Source: Mycolicibacterium litorale (lineage in GTDB: Bacteria; Actinomycetota; Actinomycetes; Mycobacteriales; Mycobacteriaceae). From it: 64,000 nt of DNA. The stretch spans positions 2,542,001-2,606,000 of the forward strand of contig CP019882.1 in the NCBI GenBank assembly GCA_002007745.1. The letters run 5' to 3'. The notes beneath the pieces were generated by a model that was given only the letters and a program-made list of their open reading frames with translations, was not told the origin of the DNA and did no database searches. The stretch's first letter is position 1, and each line of letters opens with the position of its first letter. Positions 7,390 through 16,141 of the stretch are shown here, piece after piece. The translations under genes were made by a program, and so were the position numbers.

Positions 7390-8310
7390 ATGACCGAGGC
7401 GAGCTTGCTCGAAGAACAGCCGCCGGTGGACCTGGGTCCAGCTCCGGCCGCAGTTGTCCAGCCGCTAAGCGCGGCCGCATTACACGCCATGCACGGCGCC
7501 CACATGGCGGGTTTGATCTCGCCCGTCGTCATCGGCGACCGGCGCAAAATCGCCGATCGCGCAGCCCAGGAGGGCATATCGGTGGACCACTGGTCCTTCG
7601 AGGAGGTGGCGGGTGATGACGCTGCTGCTGACCGCGCTGCGTCCCTCGCCGCCGCAGGCCAGGTGGGCATGGTGGTCAAAGGCAATGTCAAGACAGAAGT
7701 GCTGATGCGAGCTGTTCTGGCTAACCGCAATCTCCAGCAGGACACGGGTCGCCTCAGCCATGTGTTCGCGATCTACCTGCCGGCCGCGGTCTACCACAAG
7801 GCACTGTTCGTGTCCGACGGCGCCATAAATGTGGCTCCGTCGCTCGCAGTCAAGGTCCAAATCGCCTGCAACGCAGTCGACCTATTACAGGCATTGGGTA
7901 TTCGCCGACCAAGGGCGGCCATCCTCTCGGCGTCCGAAGTTGTCAACATGTCCATGCCCTCCTCGGTGGAAGCCGCCGAGATCGCCAACAGGATCGGCGC
8001 TCGAGCAGAAGCTCTCGGTCCGGTTGCCTTGGACGTCGCGCTATCTCGGCAGGCTGCGTCGGTCAAGGGTGTCGAATCACCGGTCGCCGGCGATGCAGAC
8101 CTGTTGGTGTGTCCCAATATCGAGTCCGGAAACGCAGTGGTGAAGATGGCGGCCCGTCAACCGGGGACCGTCATCGCCGGTCTCGTCGTGGGCGGAGGGT
8201 ATCCGATCGTACTCCCGTCCCGCGGGGACTCGCGAGAATCTCAACTCGCTTCATATGGGCTGGGGCGCAAGTACCTTGCCTGGCTGCAGCACACCGTCCG
8301 CCGGACGTAG
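7390..8310 (+). CDS. Phosphate acetyl/butyryltransferase-family protein
   Basis: 306 residues from ATG 7390, eight bases after the phnZ stop (probably coupled; no clear ribosome site). Motifs of the Pta/Ptb catalytic domain are MVVKGNVKTEVLMRAVL, LSHVF, DGAINVAPSLAVKVQI, and a SASEVVNMSMPSSVEAAEI segment. The family moves acyl groups between CoA and phosphate. Here it sits between a C-P-cleaving oxygenase and an organophosphate transporter, so it may consume or make an acyl phosphate in phosphonate catabolism. No acetate kinase is adjacent. The acyl substrate is unknown. Confidence 0.75.
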   Translation: MTEASLLEEQPPVDLGPAPAAVVQPLSAAALHAMHGAHMAGLISPVVIGDRRKIADRAAQEGISVDHWSFEEVAGDDAAADRAASLAAAGQVGMVVKGNVKTEVLMRAVLANRNLQQDTGRLSHVFAIYLPAAVYHKALFVSDGAINVAPSLAVKVQIACNAVDLLQALGIRRPRAAILSASEVVNMSMPSSVEAAEIANRIGARAEALGPVALDVALSRQAASVKGVESPVAGDADLLVCPNIESGNAVVKMAARQPGTVIAGLVVGGGYPIVLPSRGDSRESQLASYGLGRKYLAWLQHTVRRT

Positions 8311-8382
8311 TTGCCGGGCTCTCGCTGCCGGCAGACCTGAATATCGAACCCATCCCTGTTGTACTCGAATCCAAGGACCACC

Positions 8383-9762
8383 GTGACATTGTCGTCCAAT
8401 TCTCAGCAGACCGTTAGTACAGTTGACAAGCTTCGCCGCTGGCGGATCCAGATTTTCGCTACCACCTGGCTCGTCTATTTCGCGTTCTACTTCACGCGGC
8501 AGGCGTACTCGGCCGCTAAAGTCGGGATCCTGGGCGACCCATCGATGTCGGCGATGACGGAGCCGGTGATGGGAATCCTCGACGCAACGTACTTGACCGC
8601 CTACGCGATCGGCCAATTCGTCTGGGGCACCCTCGCCGATCGATACGGGCCGCGTCGCGTTCTGCTGGTCGGACTCGCAGCCTCGGCGGTGTCAGCGGCG
8701 TTGCTCGGTGTGACGACCGCAATAATCGGCTTTGCCTTCCTCATGGTGGCTCAAGGCCTAGCGCAGTCGTCGGGCTGGGCGCCTCTCTGCAAGAACCTAT
8801 CTGCGTTCTTCACCGTGAGTGAGCGTGGCCGCGTTTTCGGCTGGTGGACAACGAATTACGCATTAGGCGGACTGGTCGCCGGCCCCTTCGCGGGCTGGTG
8901 GTCATACAGTGTGTTCCACACCTGGCGCGCGGCCTTCATCTCCACGGCCGTTGTTGTCGCGGTTGTCCTGGCCATCACCGCGGTCGCCCAACGCGATACC
9001 CCGAAGGCGGCCGGCCTGGGTGATGTCGACATCGATGAATGGGTCGCCCGGCGCCAGAAACGAGCGGACGTCGGCAACCGGGCGGACACCGTCGAGATCG
9101 TCGACGGACCCGACGAGTCGATCATCAGCGCCGAACCCACCGATGTGGGAGTGCTTCGCGGCATACGCGACTCTTTCCTGGTCGCCGTACGCGACAAGAT
9201 GGTTCTCCGCCTCGGCTTCGCATACTTCCTATTGAAACCGTCCCGCTACGCAATCCTGTTGTGGGGACCCATCATCGTCCTCAAGCGGGCCCCCCAGGTG
9301 ACCGATCTCCAGGCGATCATCGTGCCGGTCGCATTCGGCCTGGGCGGCATTGTGGGGCCGATCTTGGTCGGCTGGGCCTCGGACCGCCTGTTCCAGTCCC
9401 GCCGTATCCCGGCCACGGTGATCAGTACATTCATCCTCGGCATCGCGGCAGCGGCTTTCATCCCCCTCACCTCGACCGGTAGCGTCGTCATGATCGTGGT
9501 CATGCTCGCACTCATCGGCGTGTCCATGTACGCAGCTGATTCGGTGATTTCGGGCGCTGCCGCAGTCGATTTCGGAACCAAAGAGCACGCCGGAGCCGCT
9601 GTCGGTTTCGTCAACGGCTCAGGGGCGGTCGGTGCAGTCCTGGGCGGACTCATCCCCGGCTTCTTCGGTCCGGAGGTGCTGTTCTACTCCTTCGCGGTTC
9701 TCGCCTTCCTCACCGGCATCCTGTTGTTGCCGTCCTGGCGTTTGCGCGCAGCCTCTGCGTAG
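8383..9762 (+). CDS. MFS transporter, organophosphate:Pi antiporter (GlpT/UhpT) type
   Basis: 459-residue 12-TM transporter. GTG at 8383 with AAGGA five bases upstream is preferred over a TTG at 8359. Features of the OPA family include the YFTRQAYSAAKVGIL loop after TM1, GTLADRYGPRR between TM2 and TM3, and AQGLAQSSGWAPLCKNLSAF resembling the family signature around TM4-5. OPA carriers exchange organophosphates for phosphate; in Pseudomonas a GlpT-like protein accompanies phosphonoacetate hydrolase. As third gene of the phnZ operon it is the likely uptake route for that pathway's phosphonate. Confidence 0.78.
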   Translation: MTLSSNSQQTVSTVDKLRRWRIQIFATTWLVYFAFYFTRQAYSAAKVGILGDPSMSAMTEPVMGILDATYLTAYAIGQFVWGTLADRYGPRRVLLVGLAASAVSAALLGVTTAIIGFAFLMVAQGLAQSSGWAPLCKNLSAFFTVSERGRVFGWWTTNYALGGLVAGPFAGWWSYSVFHTWRAAFISTAVVVAVVLAITAVAQRDTPKAAGLGDVDIDEWVARRQKRADVGNRADTVEIVDGPDESIISAEPTDVGVLRGIRDSFLVAVRDKMVLRLGFAYFLLKPSRYAILLWGPIIVLKRAPQVTDLQAIIVPVAFGLGGIVGPILVGWASDRLFQSRRIPATVISTFILGIAAAAFIPLTSTGSVVMIVVMLALIGVSMYAADSVISGAAAVDFGTKEHAGAAVGFVNGSGAVGAVLGGLIPGFFGPEVLFYSFAVLAFLTGILLLPSWRLRAASA

Positions 9763-9802
9763 TCGAGCACCCGGTTGCGGTCCTGCGATCCGCATCCACG
9801 GA

Positions 9803-9838
9803 CCGCCTGTCGCCGGTGGGAAAGCCGGCGACAGGCGG
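9803..9838. terminator. Bidirectional hairpin terminator
   Basis: Perfect 14-base arms (9803-9816 and 9825-9838) around an 8-base loop, between the convergent transporter (ends 9762) and gntR (ends 9855). There is no long T tract, as is usual in mycobacteria. Confidence 0.7.
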
Positions 9839-9854
9839 ATCGTGATGTAGCAAG

Positions 9855-10598
9855 TCACACGTTGGCGTTGCGCACCAGCGCGCAGCGCGCATCGAGGGTG
9901 TTCTCCAACGTGAAGCTGACCAATCCGGGTATGTAGCGATCGTCGTGATATTCGATGATTCCGCCATCTACGCCATACGTGCGGCGCCGTTGCCGGAGCA
10001 GCGGCGAACCCTCGGCGACAGCCAACTGCTGGGCGTCCACCGGGTCGGCAGCGACCGCATCGATGACATGGGATGCGGTGTTGAACTGCACCCCCTGCGA
10101 CAGCAAGTACGCCCAGATCGACCCTGAGTCGCAGTCGAAGTCGAATAAGCGGCGACCGACCGGTTCGGTGTACGTGGCGCGCTCGAGCATGGTCGGTTCG
10201 CCGTCGAGAAGGCGCAGGCGCAGAACCTGTACTACCGGCGCCCCCTCGTCCACACCGAGTTCGGCGGCCACGGCGTCGTCGGCCCGACGCAGCGCCAGTT
10301 CCAGCGTGTGCTGTCCGGGCGTCCGGCCGATCGACTGAGCCCATGCGGAGTAGGACAGCAGCGTGTCGAAAGGCTGACCCATCGACGATGAACACACCAC
10401 CGGCGGCTTACCTCGACCACCCGCGATGAGTCCCTCGGCGCGCAGCGTCGCCAGTGCTTGACGCACGGGTCCGCGCGACGCATTCCACTGCTCACACAGT
10501 TTCGACTCCGAGGGCACCGCCGCGCCGAGCGGCAGCTCTCCGCGGTGGATTTGATCGCGGAGGCGATCGGCAATCATTTCGTGCAACGCCACGACCAT
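9855..10598 (-). CDS. GntR/UTRA-family regulator divergent from phnA
   Basis: 247 residues from ATG 10598 (MVVALHEMIADRLRDQI); upstream in-frame ATGs lack family homology. An N-terminal winged helix (SESKLCEQWNASRGPVRQAL, EGLIAGGRGKPPVV) precedes a UTRA domain ending in SFTLENTLDARCALVRNA. It is closely related to the regulator at 21326-22081 over its whole length, so the two are paralogues. It faces the phnA operon across 236 bases and is probably its regulator. An inverted repeat sits just upstream of its own start. Confidence 0.8.
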   Translation of the reverse strand: MVVALHEMIADRLRDQIHRGELPLGAAVPSESKLCEQWNASRGPVRQALATLRAEGLIAGGRGKPPVVCSSSMGQPFDTLLSYSAWAQSIGRTPGQHTLELALRRADDAVAAELGVDEGAPVVQVLRLRLLDGEPTMLERATYTEPVGRRLFDFDCDSGSIWAYLLSQGVQFNTASHVIDAVAADPVDAQQLAVAEGSPLLRQRRRTYGVDGGIIEYHDDRYIPGLVSFTLENTLDARCALVRNANV

Positions 10599-10610
10599 GC
10601 ACTTGACTAT

Positions 10611-10638
10611 AGATGTCCCGTCACGTCGTGGGACGTCT
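10611..10638. promoter_or_regulatory. Inverted repeat upstream of gntR (AGATGTCCC...GGGACGTCT)
   Basis: Nine-base arms matching at 8 of 9 positions with a 10-base spacer, starting 13 bases upstream of the GntR start. It is directly preceded by ACTTGACTA (10601-10609), identical to the left half of the 6759 palindrome. This is a plausible autoregulatory site or a cross-talk site for the first GntR. Confidence 0.4.
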
Positions 10639-10801
10639 GAACTGCCTACATGTCCGAGTGTTGAACGATCTTTGAATTCTCCGTCGCCAACACGGCCGGA
10701 CGTTGACATGACATGTGGGCGCAAAGCAGCGTAGTTCTCATGACAAGTTGTGCCGTCGGCTCGATCCATTGCCCAGCGAAGGCGACGGGTATGTCGATTC
10801 G

Positions 10802-10816
10802 CTATCGCTTCGATAG
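10802..10816. promoter_or_regulatory. Candidate operator upstream of phnA (CTATCGCTTCGATAG)
   Basis: A 15-base imperfect palindrome (CTAT-n-G-nn-TC-n-ATAG) ending 18 bases before the phnA GTG and overlapping the start of the ribosome-site region. The same pattern occurs once more, in front of the aldolase operon at 13693-13707. A shared regulator, most likely the divergent GntR, is inferred. Confidence 0.5.
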
Positions 10817-10834
10817 AAGGAAAGCGGGTGTTGC

Positions 10835-12277
10835 GTGACGGCAATCACCAGCAAAGTGAAAAGTGCTTCCGATCACAGTCCAGCAGGAGTCCCCTTGGCA
10901 TCGACCCCCTTCACCGTCAATGGTCGTACATATTCAGCGCCGGCGGCCCCGGCGGTAGTCATCTGCATCGACGGTAGTGAGCCGGACTACCACGTCCAAG
11001 CGATGAAGGCCGGCTGCATGCCGTGGCTGAGTCGCACGCTCGAGGGCCAATCCAGTTCCTGGCCGGCGCACTGCGCAATGCCCGCCCTGACCAACCCGAA
11101 CAACGTCGCCATCGCCACCGGGCAACCCGCGGCCTACCACGGGATCAGCGGCAACTACATTTTCGACCCCGACACCGGGCAGGAAACGCTGATGAATGAC
11201 AAGCGTTTTCTGCGGACACCCACCATCTTTGCGGCCGCGAACGACGCCGGACACGACGTCGTGGTCATCACCGCGAAAAACAAACTCCGCAGGATTCTGG
11301 GTGCCGGCCTGGTCGAAGAAGGGCCAAGTCTCGACGGGAGACCGGGGTTCGTCGCACCCACTCGGACGGGGATCTGCTTCTCGGCCGAGAACGCTGCGGA
11401 CGCGACCGTCGAAGACAACGGCATCACCGACGTCCCGGCACTGGTCGGCAGACCACAGCCAGACGTCTACTCCGCCGAGCTCAGCGAATTCGTCCTCGCG
11501 GCCGGGGTCGCCATCCTCAGTTCCCGCGGCGCCGACCTCATGTACCTGTCGCTCAGCGACTACGTGCAGCACAAGCATGCGCCCGGCACAGCCGTCGCCA
11601 ACGACTTCTACGCGATGATTGATTCCTATGCAGCGCGGCTCGATGAGCTTGGGGCGACGCTGGTCCTGACCGCCGACCACGGCATGAGTGCCAAGAGTGA
11701 TGAGGTCGGCCGTCCACGGGTGATCTACGTCGAAGACGAGGTGCGCCGCATCCTCGGCTTGCCCGCCCAGAACCGCGAGGGCAGCGACGGAGTACGGGTC
11801 ATCCTGCCGATCACTGACCCCTACACAGTCCATCACGGGGCGCTCGGTTCCTTCGCCAGTGTCTACCTGCCCGCCGGGGCGGACCGCGACTCGCTGATCG
11901 GGTCATTGGGGGCACTCGACGGCATTGCCGCCGTGCATATCCGGGACGAGGCCGCACAGCTCTATTCCCTTCCAGCCGACCGGATCGGTGATGTCATCGT
12001 GCTCGCGGAGGCTGGAACGGCGTTGGGTCGCTACGCGGAATGGCACGACCTCAGTGGCTTGGATGCGCCACTGCGCTCGCACGGAGGCTTGGGTGAGATC
12101 GACGTCCCATTCATCGTGAACCGCCGTCTGCCCAGGCCTGCACCCCTCGATGAGCCGTATGGCGACCAAGCATTCGTGCACAACTACGACGCCTTCTGGG
12201 TGGCAACCACCCTCGTTTCACAGCAGCAGCCAACCGTCGCCCCCACCACGGCGGCGGCCGGCCCGACACAGGAGTGA
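10835..12277 (+). CDS. phnA: Phosphonoacetate hydrolase PhnA
   Basis: 480 residues, GTG start at 10835 with GAAGGAAAG upstream. Alkaline-phosphatase-superfamily enzyme that hydrolyses phosphonoacetate to acetate and phosphate. Family landmarks in order: CIDGSEPDY (metal Asp), PALTNPNN with the nucleophilic Thr, GISGNYIFDPDTG, VITAKNKLRRILG, PDVYSAELSEFV, MYLSLSDYVQHKHAPG (metal Asp and His), TADHGMSAKSD (metal Asp-His) and ILPITDPYTVHHGALGSFA (metal His). The match to characterised PhnA is strong throughout. It is the first gene of an operon with a GlpT-like transporter, as in the Pseudomonas phosphonoacetate system, and divergent from a GntR regulator. Confidence 0.92.
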   Translation: MTAITSKVKSASDHSPAGVPLASTPFTVNGRTYSAPAAPAVVICIDGSEPDYHVQAMKAGCMPWLSRTLEGQSSSWPAHCAMPALTNPNNVAIATGQPAAYHGISGNYIFDPDTGQETLMNDKRFLRTPTIFAAANDAGHDVVVITAKNKLRRILGAGLVEEGPSLDGRPGFVAPTRTGICFSAENAADATVEDNGITDVPALVGRPQPDVYSAELSEFVLAAGVAILSSRGADLMYLSLSDYVQHKHAPGTAVANDFYAMIDSYAARLDELGATLVLTADHGMSAKSDEVGRPRVIYVEDEVRRILGLPAQNREGSDGVRVILPITDPYTVHHGALGSFASVYLPAGADRDSLIGSLGALDGIAAVHIRDEAAQLYSLPADRIGDVIVLAEAGTALGRYAEWHDLSGLDAPLRSHGGLGEIDVPFIVNRRLPRPAPLDEPYGDQAFVHNYDAFWVATTLVSQQQPTVAPTTAAAGPTQE

Positions 12278-12287
12278 TGACCCACCG

Positions 12288-13592
12288 ATGTCCAACACCT
12301 TCCAGACGTCCTCCGACCTCGACGCCATCGCGGTATCGGAACAGAAATTCGCTCGCCTGAAATGGCGGATGCTACTCGCCGCGATGTTCTGTTACCTGTT
12401 CTTCTACACGGGCAGGCAGACATTCGGATTCGCGATTCCCGGGATCCAAGCGGATCTTGGGCTCAGCAAGACCACGCTGGGCGCCATCAGCGGCGTCATG
12501 CTGTGGTCCTATGCGCTGGGGCAGATGGTCAACGGCAACCTCGCCGACAAATGGGGTGGGCGCCGCCTGATGACAGCCGGAGCGGTGCTGTCGACGATCT
12601 TCAACTGGTGCACGAGCTTTGCCGTCGGACCCAAGACGCTGGTACTGCCTTGGGCCGCCAACGGATTCGTCCAAGCCGCGGGCTGGCCTTCGGGTGGACG
12701 CGTCATCTCCAATTGGTGGGGTCCCCACGAACGTGGAAAAAGCTTCAGCTTCTACACCTTCGCCGCCGGGATGGCATCGGTGCTGGCCTTCATCACCTCG
12801 ACCCTTGTGGTGGACACGTTCAAACTCGACTGGCAGTGGATATTCCGAATCCCTGTGCTGCTCATGCTGGTCGGTGGAATCGTCTTCTTTCTGGTCTCCC
12901 GCGAGAGTCCCCAGGCGGCAGGTATCACGCCCCCACCGTCACACACTGCACACGACGGCCTCGACGAACCGTCGATGGAGGGCGTGGACACCGAGCGTTC
13001 GCTGAGCCGGTACAAGACCGTGCTGCGCAACCCGAAGATCTGGTCGACCGGCATCGCGATCGGGTTCCAGAACGCGGCGCGCTACGGACTGTTGATCTGG
13101 GTGCCGGTGTACTTCCTGGGAGCGGATTGGAAGCAGGGCGAGGGTGGCATCAGCCCGTTGTGGATCACTGTCGCGCTGCCGGTCGGAATGGCCGTCGGGG
13201 CGCTGACGAACGGTCAGGTGTCCGACCGCTTCTTCGGATCGCGCCGAGATCGGCCCATCATGCTGTTCATGCTCGCTGGCGCCGTCTGCGCACTGACCCT
13301 CTGGTTGGGCAATCTCGGCACCTACGGCGGCATCGCGGTGCTGTTCCTCGCCGGGTTCTTCGTCTACGGACCCCAAGCGTCATTCTGGGCGTTGTGCCCC
13401 GATCTGGTCGGCAAGAAGATGGCCGGCACCGCGACCGGAGTGGTGAACTGCTTCTCGTATATCTTCGCCGGCGCCGCTGAACCGCTCGTTGGCCACGTGA
13501 TCGATGGCACGCATGACACATCGCTGGTCTTCCCGATCGTGGCCAGCAGCTGTGTGCTCAGCGCTCTGGTTGCCTTCACCATCCGTCGCTGA
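12288..13592 (+). CDS. MFS transporter, GlpT-like, paired with phnA
   Basis: 434 residues from ATG 12288, ten bases after the phnA stop. Organophosphate:Pi antiporter family: FYTGRQTFGFAIPGIQ after TM1, GQMVNGNLADKWGGRR between TM2 and TM3, and the GlpT-type NGFVQAAGWPSGGRVISNWW followed by GPHERGKSFSFY. The pairing with phnA makes phosphonoacetate uptake the best hypothesis. It shares the fold and family of the transporter at 8383-9762, but the two are diverged, so they probably have different cargoes. A strong hairpin follows at 13619. Confidence 0.82.
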   Translation: MSNTFQTSSDLDAIAVSEQKFARLKWRMLLAAMFCYLFFYTGRQTFGFAIPGIQADLGLSKTTLGAISGVMLWSYALGQMVNGNLADKWGGRRLMTAGAVLSTIFNWCTSFAVGPKTLVLPWAANGFVQAAGWPSGGRVISNWWGPHERGKSFSFYTFAAGMASVLAFITSTLVVDTFKLDWQWIFRIPVLLMLVGGIVFFLVSRESPQAAGITPPPSHTAHDGLDEPSMEGVDTERSLSRYKTVLRNPKIWSTGIAIGFQNAARYGLLIWVPVYFLGADWKQGEGGISPLWITVALPVGMAVGALTNGQVSDRFFGSRRDRPIMLFMLAGAVCALTLWLGNLGTYGGIAVLFLAGFFVYGPQASFWALCPDLVGKKMAGTATGVVNCFSYIFAGAAEPLVGHVIDGTHDTSLVFPIVASSCVLSALVAFTIRR

Positions 13593-13618
13593 CGACCCGA
13601 CGCGCCCGTACGAATATC

Positions 13619-13651
13619 GCACCAGCCCTGCGCGGTACGCAGGGCTGGTGC
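13619..13651. terminator. Hairpin terminator after the phnA operon
   Basis: Perfect 14-base arms (13619-13632 and 13638-13651) with a 5-base loop, 27 bases after the transporter stop. It separates the phnA operon from the aldolase operon, which has its own operator-like palindrome. Confidence 0.7.
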
Positions 13652-13692
13652 GCTGTCGGTGGGGCCGGCCCCGGGCGGTTCATGCCATTTTG

Positions 13693-13707
13693 CTATGGAA
13701 TCGATAG
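13693..13707. promoter_or_regulatory. Candidate operator for the aldolase operon (CTATGGAATCGATAG)
   Basis: A 15-base palindrome with the same pattern as the site before phnA (CTAT-n-G-nn-TC-n-ATAG), each preceded by G. It lies 96 bases upstream of the aldolase start. The rest of the 211-base gap 13593-13803 holds only the terminator and leader. Confidence 0.5.
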
Positions 13708-13803
13708 TCAGAAAACGGGTTTCGCGAATTATCGGCGTGAGGAAACGTGTCAGTTGGCTCACCGAGCATGGGTGGCCGCTTCGACGAAGGGAGCAGAAGT
13801 CAC

Positions 13804-14664
13804 ATGCCCGTAGTGCCCTTGAGTGCGATCCTCGAGCCGGCCTTCGACCAAAGATACGGCGTGCCCGCGATCAACGTCTTCAACGATTTGACCATGGAGG
13901 CCGTTCTGGAAACGGCGGTCGAGGAGCGCTCACCGCTGATCGTGCAGACCTCGGTCAAGACGGTTCGCAGCGTCGGTGCCTCGACGTTGTTCGCGATGTG
14001 GCAAGCGATGACCGCGGGAATCGAGGTCCCGGTCGCGTTGCACCTGGACCACTGTCCAGACCGGGCCGTCATCACCGATTGCCTGCAGCGGGGCTGGAAC
14101 TCGGTTCTGTTCGACGCATCCGAACTTCCTGTCGCCGAGAACCAACGCCAAACCGTCGAGGTCGTCGCCGAAGCCAGAGCGCACGGCGCCCACGTGGAGG
14201 GCGAGATCGAGTCCATCACCGGTGTCGAGGACGGTCATGGCTCTGATGATGAGAGTGAACGTCAACCGCTGCAGACGGTCCTTGACTTCATCGCCGCGAC
14301 AGGGGTAGACGTCTTCGCTCCGGCCATCGGCAACGCGCATGGGGTGTATCGACAACAACCGGTGTTGGACTTCGCCCGGGTGGAGGACATCGTCGGGAAG
14401 GCCGGCGTTCCCGTCGCGCTGCACGGGGGGAGTGGTCTGACCGACACCGACTTCGCCCGCCTCATCTCGCTGGGCTGCGCGAAGGTGAACATCTCCACCG
14501 CGCTGAAGATGACGTTCATGCGTGCCGGTCTGGACCACCTCAGGGACGCCGAGAGCACCGACACGTGGGATCCACCGTCGCTGTTCGCCCACACTGCGCG
14601 GGAGATCCGAACCATGGTCACCGCGCTCATGCGTCAGTTCGGCAGTTCTGGTGCGGCATCATGA
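13804..14664 (+). CDS. Class II fructose-bisphosphate/tagatose-type aldolase
   Basis: 286 residues from ATG 13804, with GAAGGGAG ten bases upstream; MPVVPLSAIL matches the family start, and a GTG at 13747 does not. Zinc-dependent aldolase of the GatY/KbaY/FbaA family: HLDHC (metal His and catalytic Asp region), GAHVEGEIESI, GNAHG, LHGGSGL and KVNISTALK (phosphate-binding). It condenses or cleaves with dihydroxyacetone phosphate, which fits the dihydroxyacetone-kinase-like genes downstream. First gene of a tight operon; its stop overlaps the HAD start (ATGA). The exact sugar substrate is unknown. Confidence 0.85.
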   Translation: MPVVPLSAILEPAFDQRYGVPAINVFNDLTMEAVLETAVEERSPLIVQTSVKTVRSVGASTLFAMWQAMTAGIEVPVALHLDHCPDRAVITDCLQRGWNSVLFDASELPVAENQRQTVEVVAEARAHGAHVEGEIESITGVEDGHGSDDESERQPLQTVLDFIAATGVDVFAPAIGNAHGVYRQQPVLDFARVEDIVGKAGVPVALHGGSGLTDTDFARLISLGCAKVNISTALKMTFMRAGLDHLRDAESTDTWDPPSLFAHTAREIRTMVTALMRQFGSSGAAS

Positions 14665-15473
14665 CCGCGGGCAAGCTCACGCTGATCTTCGACTGCGACG
14701 GCGTCCTGGCAGACACCGAACGGTACGGACACCTGCCCGCGTTCAACCGAGCCTTCGCCGACCTCGGCGTCCCGATGCAGTGGAGCGACGACGAGTACGC
14801 CGCCCTCGTCCACATCGGTGGCGGCAAGGAACGCATCACCGCCGCGCTGGCCGACTCCCGGCGTCGTGGCCTGTTCGTCGATGACGAGCCGCCGCCGGAT
14901 CTGGTGCCCCGCATCCACAAGGTGAAGACGGAGATCTATCGCGGTCTCGTCGCCGACGGCGTCATACCGCCGCGGCCAGGTGTCGCGCGCCTGATCGTCG
15001 CCGCTCTCTCGGACGGGTGGCGGGTTGCCGTGGCGTCGACGTCGGCGCCCGAATCGGTGAAGTCAGTCCTCGATTCGGTGGTCGGTCCCGAAATCGCCAA
15101 CGGAATACCGGTTTTCGCCGGTGACGTCGTCCAGGCTAAAAAGCCCGCGCCCGACATCTACCTGTTGGCGCTGGACTCGCTCGGAGCCGATCCGGCAGCC
15201 ACGATCGTCGTGGAGGACAGCGCAGTAGGCATGCGGGCAGCGGTGGCAGCCGGGCTCGCGTGCATTGTCACGCCCAGCAGCTACACGGTGGGAGAGGACT
15301 TCGGTCCAGCCACTGCTGTCGTGACATCTCTGGGGGATGACGGCGAGCCCGTAACCGTACTTGCCAATCCCCACGGTGTCGCCTTCGGCGACCTCATCGA
15401 CATCACCACATTGCACGACCTGCTGCGCGCCGCAGGTCGCCCACTTACCTCAACACCCCAGGAGCAGCGATGA
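14661..15473 (+). CDS. HAD-superfamily phosphatase (CbbY/Gph type)
   Basis: 270 residues, starting within the aldolase stop (ATGA). HAD motif I IFDCDGVLADTE with nucleophilic Asp, motif II ASTSAP, motif III Lys in AKKPAPDIY, and motif IV VVEDSAVGM. The helical C1 cap and DxDxV(L)-type motif place it with CbbY-like sugar-phosphate phosphatases/phosphoglucomutases. It ends four bases into dhaL (ATGA overlap). In this operon it may dephosphorylate a sugar phosphate before or after the kinase step; the substrate is not predictable. Confidence 0.82.
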   Translation: MTAGKLTLIFDCDGVLADTERYGHLPAFNRAFADLGVPMQWSDDEYAALVHIGGGKERITAALADSRRRGLFVDDEPPPDLVPRIHKVKTEIYRGLVADGVIPPRPGVARLIVAALSDGWRVAVASTSAPESVKSVLDSVVGPEIANGIPVFAGDVVQAKKPAPDIYLLALDSLGADPAATIVVEDSAVGMRAAVAAGLACIVTPSSYTVGEDFGPATAVVTSLGDDGEPVTVLANPHGVAFGDLIDITTLHDLLRAAGRPLTSTPQEQR

Positions 15474-16141
15474 ATTCGATCGACGTGGTCCGCGCAGCAG
15501 TACAGGTGATTGCCGAGACGGCGTTGCAGAACGAAAAGTACTTCTGCGATCTCGACGCCGTGGCAGGTGACGGAGACTTCGGATATTCGCTGGCGCGTGG
15601 GTTCGAATCGGTGTTGGACAAGTGGGACACCCTGGACGGCTCCAGCCCGTCGGCCTTTCTTCGAGGGGTAGCGACCACACTGGCGACCCGGCTCGGCGGA
15701 ACGTCAGGCCCGATCTGGAGCACCGGGTTCCTGCGCGCGGGGGCGGCGGTCAAGGACCGCGCCGAGCTCCAGTCCGCGGACGCACTCGCCATGATCGACG
15801 CCGCGATCGCCGGAATCCAGCAGCGTGGGGGTGCGGCGGTCGGGGACAAGACGCTGCTCGACGCGTTGTGTCCCCTGCGCGATGAACTCGCGGCCATGCA
15901 GGCCGAGCCGCCGGCACGGATTGCCAGGGCCGCCGCGGTTGCCGCCCGTCGGGGGGCCACGCACACCAAGGAACTCAAGGCCAACCGGGGCCGCGCCAGC
16001 TATGTCGGCGAGCGCAGTATCGGCTATCCGGACCCGGGGGCGGTTGCCGTCGCTGTCATGGCCGAGAACATCGCTCAGCTCTGGGCCTCGGCAGCAACTA
16101 TCACCCCGTCGCACCCGACCAGCAAGGAGTCCGCACAGTGA
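15470..16141 (+). CDS. dhaL: Dihydroxyacetone kinase DhaL-type ATP-binding subunit
   Basis: 223 residues; ATG in ATGA overlap with the HAD gene, GGAG upstream. The DhaL fold signatures are LDAVAGDGDFG (Mg/nucleotide-binding Asp residues), GGTSGPIWSTGFLRAG, VGDKTLLDALCPL, and RASYVGERSIGYPDPGAVA. DhaL supplies ATP to DhaK. The order dhaL-dhaK with no PTS DhaM in the window indicates an ATP-dependent kinase. Related pairs phosphorylate dihydroxyacetone or four-carbon ketoses such as erythrulose, so the ketose is open. Confidence 0.87.
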   Translation: MNSIDVVRAAVQVIAETALQNEKYFCDLDAVAGDGDFGYSLARGFESVLDKWDTLDGSSPSAFLRGVATTLATRLGGTSGPIWSTGFLRAGAAVKDRAELQSADALAMIDAAIAGIQQRGGAAVGDKTLLDALCPLRDELAAMQAEPPARIARAAAVAARRGATHTKELKANRGRASYVGERSIGYPDPGAVAVAVMAENIAQLWASAATITPSHPTSKESAQ

